Position numbers and translations under genes: made by a program. The notes under the pieces were generated by a model. It did not search any database. It was given only the letters and a program-made list of their open reading frames with translations, and was not told the DNA's origin. Shown here in pieces: positions 7,401-9,220 of a DNA stretch of 9,220 nucleotides; position 1 is the stretch's first letter; each line of letters opens with the position of its first letter. The DNA comes from Methanothrix sp. GTDB lineage: Archaea > Halobacteriota > Methanosarcinia > Methanotrichales > Methanotrichaceae. The stretch lies in contig JAQTXY010000050.1 of NCBI GenBank assembly GCA_028688535.1, positions 1 to 9,220 on the forward strand, in the 5' to 3' direction.

Positions 7401-7638
7401 TACCATTAAGGGCCTGCAGGGTGATCCAAATTTGCTCTTTTCCATCTCGAAGATCGATATAGTCACAAGCCCTATTGATTGCGATCGGCTCAAAGTATGC
7501 TTCTCCGGTTATCGTGAGTTCGTGCTTGCCCTTTTCTCGATTAAATCGATATGCTCCAGTCTTGATTCCAAAGAGCCCTTTTCCTAAGAACTTAGCGAAG
7601 GAGGCTAAGGACTTCTCGTGGTCGAAGTTAGCGGCCAT
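4414..7638 (-). CDS. primase-polymerase/helicase of an integrated element (NrS-1-like archaeo-eukaryotic primase fused to a helicase-like ATPase), 1074 residues
   Basis: The replication protein of the element. Residues about 50-245 form an archaeo-eukaryotic-type primase-polymerase: YLDVDA (103-108) carries the metal-binding aspartates, and a third motif lies at NIDTTMFDPGRVIGIPGTVN (188-207). Motif II, normally Gly-Asn-Gly-x-His, reads TGNGCG (151-156) and lacks the histidine. Residues about 275-365 match the helix-bundle domain of NrS-1-like polymerases. Residues about 550-720 form a superfamily 3-like ATPase: Walker A position DKPQAGNGASF (576-586), Walker B VIVIDN (626-631), sensor ATGNN (671-675), arginine finger ARRSYW (683-688). 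The Walker A lysine is replaced (GNGAS), so ATP hydrolysis is doubtful. A low-complexity linker with AGSAGF and NPANPA (about 875-945) precedes a coiled coil and a C-terminal winged-helix-like domain (about 1010-1070). The ATG lies 3 bases after the small membrane-protein stop, suggesting coupling. Confidence 0.93.
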   Translation of the reverse strand: MAANFDHEKSLASFAKFLGKGLFGIKTGAYRFNREKGKHELTITGEAYFEPIAINRACDYIDLRDGKEQIWITLQALNGIPEANEKGGRYHSYKDIAHYTNVYLDVDATKPDGFKDFAATEEERAKARDQMPVVEAWLVSKGLGFGLRLLTGNGCGFVLPIPPTSATPDFIAKVATFLKVARVETGCNIDTTMFDPGRVIGIPGTVNCKLENDDRKNHRRETIGQIPERMEDAKLLEYIERLTPDAEALRYWSKQLGAEKKESKQKTNTFHGLNDSDNELIKRICAAANSEKFRRLMQGDTTGYTSESEADAGLCSIIAFYTKDFDQILRIVQCSALWDEKWERDDYQERTIGSAIDFVEEKGKGTGPKKSGEEDIQVNGRYLQDISADAMAALQKHNEPPQIFVRSGHLARLVTKDRVVIEPLNENALRGQLARSAGFVKFDGLDENDEPKFTKARPPLDVVRDILSLCEWPGLPSIEAIVETPVLRQDGTLLCRSGYDPATRLYYAPGPGLQKVRVLEIPSGEDGRTAAKHILAELFADFPFKDDASKANALGLMLSVVVRPMIDGNLPLALLDKPQAGNGASFLAEVVAMIATGRPASMMGAPETEDEWRKSITSALLDGSPVIVIDNVVGKLRSGSLTRALTSRTWRDRFLGKSEMLDLPQRAAWIATGNNISIGGDLARRSYWIRMDASMARPWLRTGFKHEDLLGWIRANHAEILSDLLTMARAWVVAGRPAGAAKALGGFKEWSEVISGVLDFAGVSGFLTNAPELYDSMDQDVQQWDEFLGEWAAIHADHPISAGMLRDELISTDHIYRTLKDAMPDDVAEAVGKDRKRSLSLGHVLRKHLDQIYPSGRKLCQEKDSHNKTSLWKVCGICGNPEKEKSASEDASAGSAGFSPISRHFSEKESDSIKCIEVEQNPANPAKWQDDSDCGKAQNPANLDGVTYLPENSVEADLRRAEEQQRKKEEHFREVAEKYTGANGGEGDSSLPACPESTKPIEEEPAKVDIPGQIRAAAISEYGMAGWVDAKKLSHALKLPLIEVEAWLLAHYVAYQRPGGGTGYRQRRAGEAKA
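4814..5018. repeat. seven 9-bp iteron-like repeats in opposed orientation inside the primase gene
   Basis: Three copies of TTTGCGGGA stand at 4814-4822, 4859-4867 and 4868-4876 (the last two in tandem). In the opposite orientation are TCCCGCAGA twice (4948-4956, 4957-4965) and TCCCGCAAA twice (5001-5009, 5010-5018). The tandem pairs at 4859-4876 and 5001-5018 are perfect 18-bp inverted copies. In the protein these encode the low-complexity NPANPA, NPANL, GICGNP and AGSAGF stretches of the linker. Direct pairs facing each other in a replication gene resemble iterons, the binding sites of plasmid initiators; that function is an inference. Confidence 0.85.
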
Positions 7639-7641
7639 AAT

Positions 7642-7884
7642 TCAGGCCCCACGCGCAAGATGCTGCCCGATGAGGTCCACGCAGAGATCGCTCGACGACC
7701 GCCAGCTCGACCAGGAGATCCTCGTAGAGGAGAGCCGCCAGAGCATCGCTCCCCGTACGGCCATGATGCACACGAAGACCACCAAGACGACCAGAGGAAG
7801 TACTCCGAGGAGCTGCCAGAGCACCTCCTCCTCCAGGAGTAGAGCGCCGTGAAGATTATCTATGAGAAGAGCAACGTATGTCAT
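7642..7884 (-). CDS. small single-pass membrane protein before the primase, 80 residues
   Basis: The first half reads MTYVALLIDNLHGALLLEEE followed by a clear membrane segment (WQLLGVLPLVVLVVFVCIMA, about residues 23-42) and a basic residue, so it would sit in the membrane. The second half is rich in W, S and R (RISWSSWRSSS) and looks less natural. The ATG at 7882-7884 is preferred to the one at 7888-7890, because the site AGGAG (7891-7895) directly abuts the latter and is 6 bases from the former. It ends 3 bases before the primase. A second minus-strand frame (GTG 7769-7771 to TAA 7628-7630, 47 residues, containing DALAALLYEDLLVELAVVER) overlaps it and also reads like protein, so the true gene may differ or carry a frameshift. 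Confidence 0.45.
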   Translation of the reverse strand: MTYVALLIDNLHGALLLEEEVLWQLLGVLPLVVLVVFVCIMAVRGAMLWRLSSTRISWSSWRSSSDLCVDLIGQHLARGA

Positions 7885-7923
7885 AGACATCTCCTAAGGT
7901 GGAACTTCGGGGATTGTTTGTCT

Positions 7924-7956
7924 GCTCCAAGAAGTATTTGCCGTACTGCTTGGAGC
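7924..7956. promoter_or_regulatory. strong hairpin between the ribbon-helix-helix gene and the small membrane-protein gene
   Basis: The arms gctccaagaagta (7924-7936) and tactgcttggagc (7944-7956) pair at 12 of 13 positions around a 7-base loop. It lies about 20 bases after the ribbon-helix-helix stop and about 40 bases before the next start, in a 90-base gap of the operon. No T-tract follows it on the minus strand, so it is more likely an RNA-processing or translation-control structure, or an operator, than a simple terminator. Confidence 0.55.
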
Positions 7957-7974
7957 TTCTCATTCTTCTTTCGT

Positions 7975-8133
7975 TCAAACTACCACCGTCTGGTGCTTAA
8001 TTCCAAGGTCCAAAAGGTACCTGGTTGCTTCTCCAATTGAAATTCCTCTGCTGTTGGCAATATCTTCGACCACGCTACGAACTGTTGGAGTCACTTTGCA
8101 GTTCACTGTCGCCGTAAGTTCTGGCTTTCTCAT
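7975..8133 (-). CDS. ribbon-helix-helix DNA-binding protein, 52 residues
   Basis: A very small protein starting MRKPELTATVNCKVTPTVRS, continuing VVEDIANSRGISIGEATRYL and ending HQTVVV. The N-terminal strand (LTATVNCKVTP) followed by helix (VRSVVEDIANSRG) and a second helix (SIGEATRYLLDLGI) is the fold of Arc/CopG-type ribbon-helix-helix regulators, which bind DNA as dimers through the paired strands. Its ATG at 8131-8133 has a good ribosome binding site, GAGGT (8138-8142), 4 bases away. As the first gene before the membrane protein and primase, it is placed like a copy-number or operon repressor of a plasmid replication module. Likely operators are the repeats in the A/T-rich region upstream. 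The function is inferred from fold and position. Confidence 0.8.
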   Translation of the reverse strand: MRKPELTATVNCKVTPTVRSVVEDIANSRGISIGEATRYLLDLGIKHQTVVV

Positions 8134-8336
8134 TTTTACCTCGAACAACTTATTGATATCCGAATCAGCATTTACGTTTTACCGTCCATATTTGATGCAT
8201 ATATTCTCAAAGCCTATTGCCATTTGTTTTAGTACAGTAAATCATCTCGTCTGTAGCTCATTACTTCATTATTATCAAACCATTGCGGCTATGATATAAA
8301 TAGTTTATTGCGATTAGCATCATCGTGTAAAGGTGA

Positions 8337-8372
8337 TATAAGTACTATAAGTACTATAAGAAATATAACATC
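8337..8372. repeat. four tandem 9-bp TATAA repeats
   Basis: Consecutive 9-base units read TATAAGTAC, TATAAGTAC, TATAAGAAA and TATAACATC. The first two are identical and all four keep TATAA at the same spacing. The first units also contain the palindrome AGTACT. Units of 9 bases place TATAA on nearly the same face of the helix. Candidate roles are operator sites for the ribbon-helix-helix protein, an unwinding element, or stacked promoter elements. Confidence 0.65.
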
Positions 8373-8565
8373 GCAAATAATCCTACATAAATTGTAAATT
8401 CTACAAAATTATTTACATAATGAGGATACAATATAAGCCGCTGCAAATGACATACGTCAACTCACTGACTGTTAATTTTACATTTAAGTGATTTTTGTTT
8501 TTATGAATATCACATTAGGCACGGAGCGAAAGTGTTTTCACCACATAATAGTAATTTCTAATGAA

Positions 8566-8583
8566 AACTAATAATTATTAGTT
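8566..8583. repeat. perfect 18-bp palindrome
   Basis: The sequence aactaataattattagtt is its own reverse complement over all 18 bases. It lies in the A/T-rich region about 85 bases from the IS end at 8670. It could be an operator for a dimeric regulator or an insertion target. Being purely A/T-rich in the middle, chance cannot be excluded. Confidence 0.6.
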
Positions 8584-8669
8584 GCTTCTAGTATGATTCA
8601 GGAGATTTTTAGCGATTTTCCAGCAAAGTTTGATTTTGCGCATTTTGCCGTCCGCTCTTCTTTTCCGCT

Positions 8670-8688
8670 ATAGTTCTATGACATTTTT
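8670..8688. repeat. terminal inverted repeat of the IS1-like remnant
   Basis: atagttctatgacattttt is identical, in reverse complement, to 1679-1697 in the mini-element on the other side of the window. It lies about 32 bases beyond the stop codon of the transposase remnant, where an IS end is expected. No partner is visible on the far side of the remnant near 8990-9040, so the other end is lost. Confidence 0.6.
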
Positions 8689-8719
8689 ACAAGAATATTG
8701 CAGAATGGGTCGTGAGTAA

Positions 8720-8986
8720 CTAACCAGTTGGTATTTTGTGATATGGAAAGGTTAGAAGTTGCTCTATTGACCATACGCGATCTATGAGTCCTGCATGCTT
8801 TGCAGGACAATTGTAGGATGTTTTGCCCGTCTCCGTTTTATTTTTCAGAGATCGATGAGTTCTGCAAAAATTATAGTATGCAATGTAGAGGGTCATCTGG
8901 TTATCCAATTCTTCAGTCTTTTTGGAGAATCCAATGGTCTTCCTTGAAATGCGATTGTTATCCTGCCTTAGACCGGAGTTTATAAG
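8720..8986 (-). pseudogene. C-terminal remnant of an IS1-like DDE transposase
   Basis: The frame read leftwards from about 8986 to TAG 8720-8722 gives recognisable transposase sequence: NSGLRQDNNRISRKTIGFSK, then LDNQMTLYIAYYNFCRTHRS, then HAGLIDRVWSIEQLL. The LRQxNxRxxRKTIGFSK and AYYNFCRxHxSL patterns followed by AGLxDxVWSxEELL mark the last part of IS1-like DDE transposases, from memory of the family. Only about 88 codons remain: upstream of about 8987 the resemblance stops, and there is no start apart from an internal TTG at 8906-8908. The catalytic domain is mostly missing, so it is inactive. An 8-bp hairpin (8788-8808) lies within it. Confidence 0.75.
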
Positions 8987-9044
8987 ATCTTTAAAAAAAC
9001 GGTTGCTGCATGTTGAAATACGTAGGGTCTAAGGAAAAATTAAT

Positions 9045-9218
9045 TCATTCGGGTAGATATTGTCCGAGTTGGAGCTTGCTGAAGATGTCTGCCGTATTTT
9101 TGTTCATGTCTTCAACCACAAAATCAAATTTATTTCTTTTCGCCTGATGATCTTCTGCATTGTAGACAACGCCAAGTCTTACTTGATCCAGATAGTGTGC
9201 CAATCGTTCTATTGATAA
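9045..9218 (-). CDS. 3' end of an unidentified gene (partial, runs off the window)
   Basis: From the right edge of the window the minus strand reads open for 57 codons to TGA at 9045-9047. It gives LSIERLAHYLDQVRLGVVYN, then AEDHQAKRNKFDFVVEDMNK, and ends LGQYLPE. The composition is that of a normal soluble helical protein, and the codons look natural. The start lies outside the window. The fragment is too short to recognise a family. It ends about 60 bases before the transposase remnant, so the IS landed just downstream of it. Confidence 0.65.
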   Translation of the reverse strand, partial: LSIERLAHYLDQVRLGVVYNAEDHQAKRNKFDFVVEDMNKNTADIFSKLQLGQYLPE

Positions 9219-9220
9219 TT

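Larger units (their letters stand above)
8134..8669. other. A/T-rich non-coding region upstream of the replication operon, possible origin or control region
   Basis: About 530 bases without a convincing gene on either strand. On the minus strand a TATA-like GAATATATG (8198-8206) could be the promoter of the ribbon-helix-helix gene, giving a leader of about 40 bases. The region also holds the 9-bp repeat array at 8337-8372 and the palindrome at 8566-8583, listed separately. Such an A/T-rich region with repeats next to a DNA-binding protein gene and a primase gene is a candidate replication origin, but nothing here proves that. Confidence 0.45.

Noticed and set aside
7475..7852. Plus-strand frames of 125 and 74 codons over 7475-7852
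   Set aside because: Low-complexity, R/S/T/H-rich translations typical of shadows; the minus strand has the ribosome binding site, membrane segment and operon context.
8788..8808. 8-bp perfect hairpin as a terminator
   Set aside because: It lies inside transposase coding sequence where the protein reading continues through it, with no T-tract; noted only as a local structure.
1..9220. tRNA or rRNA genes and tRNA-derived attachment sites
   Set aside because: No cloverleaf-like or rRNA-like sequence was recognised by eye; a covariance-model scan was not possible here.

Overview
The window looks archaeal, most likely from a methanogen of the Methanothrix/Methanosarcinales type. That is an inference from A/T-rich TATA-like promoters, strong GGAGG-type ribosome binding sites, small winged-helix regulators, secreted surface-type proteins and the style of the primase. 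It is a mosaic. A less G/C-rich left flank (1 to about 2700) and a very A/T-rich right flank (about 8130-9220) enclose a more G/C-rich block (about 2740-7860) read almost entirely on the minus strand.

Left flank: a divergent pair of exported-protein genes. One is a 5' stub on the minus strand that appears to start at CTG; the other is a complete 328-residue secreted protein. Next comes about 600 bases of apparently decayed sequence, then a 52-bp inverted-repeat mini-element, a small minus-strand winged-helix gene with no normal start (probably frameshifted), and an intact plus-strand winged-helix gene.

Central block (minus strand, read from about 8133 down to 2609): a 52-residue ribbon-helix-helix protein, a hairpin, a small membrane protein, a 1074-residue primase/helicase of the NrS-1-like archaeo-eukaryotic primase type, a coiled-coil protein and a 207-residue helical protein. 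This resembles the replication module of an integrated plasmid or provirus. It is followed by broken defence-type genes: an ORF without a start, then the N-terminus of a SNF2-like helicase (resembling DrmD of DISARM) cut immediately after its ATP-binding motif and fused to foreign sequence.

Right flank: about 530 bases of A/T-rich non-coding DNA with a four-unit 9-bp TATAA repeat and a perfect 18-bp palindrome, one end and the C-terminal remnant of an IS1-like transposase gene, and the 3' end of an unidentified gene. The IS end matches the left mini-element exactly over 19 bp in inverted orientation, so related ends lie on both sides of the replication block.

The most interesting structure is a set of seven 9-bp TTTGCGGGA-type repeats in two opposed orientations inside the primase gene. 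They could be an intragenic replication origin read by the primase's own C-terminal domain.
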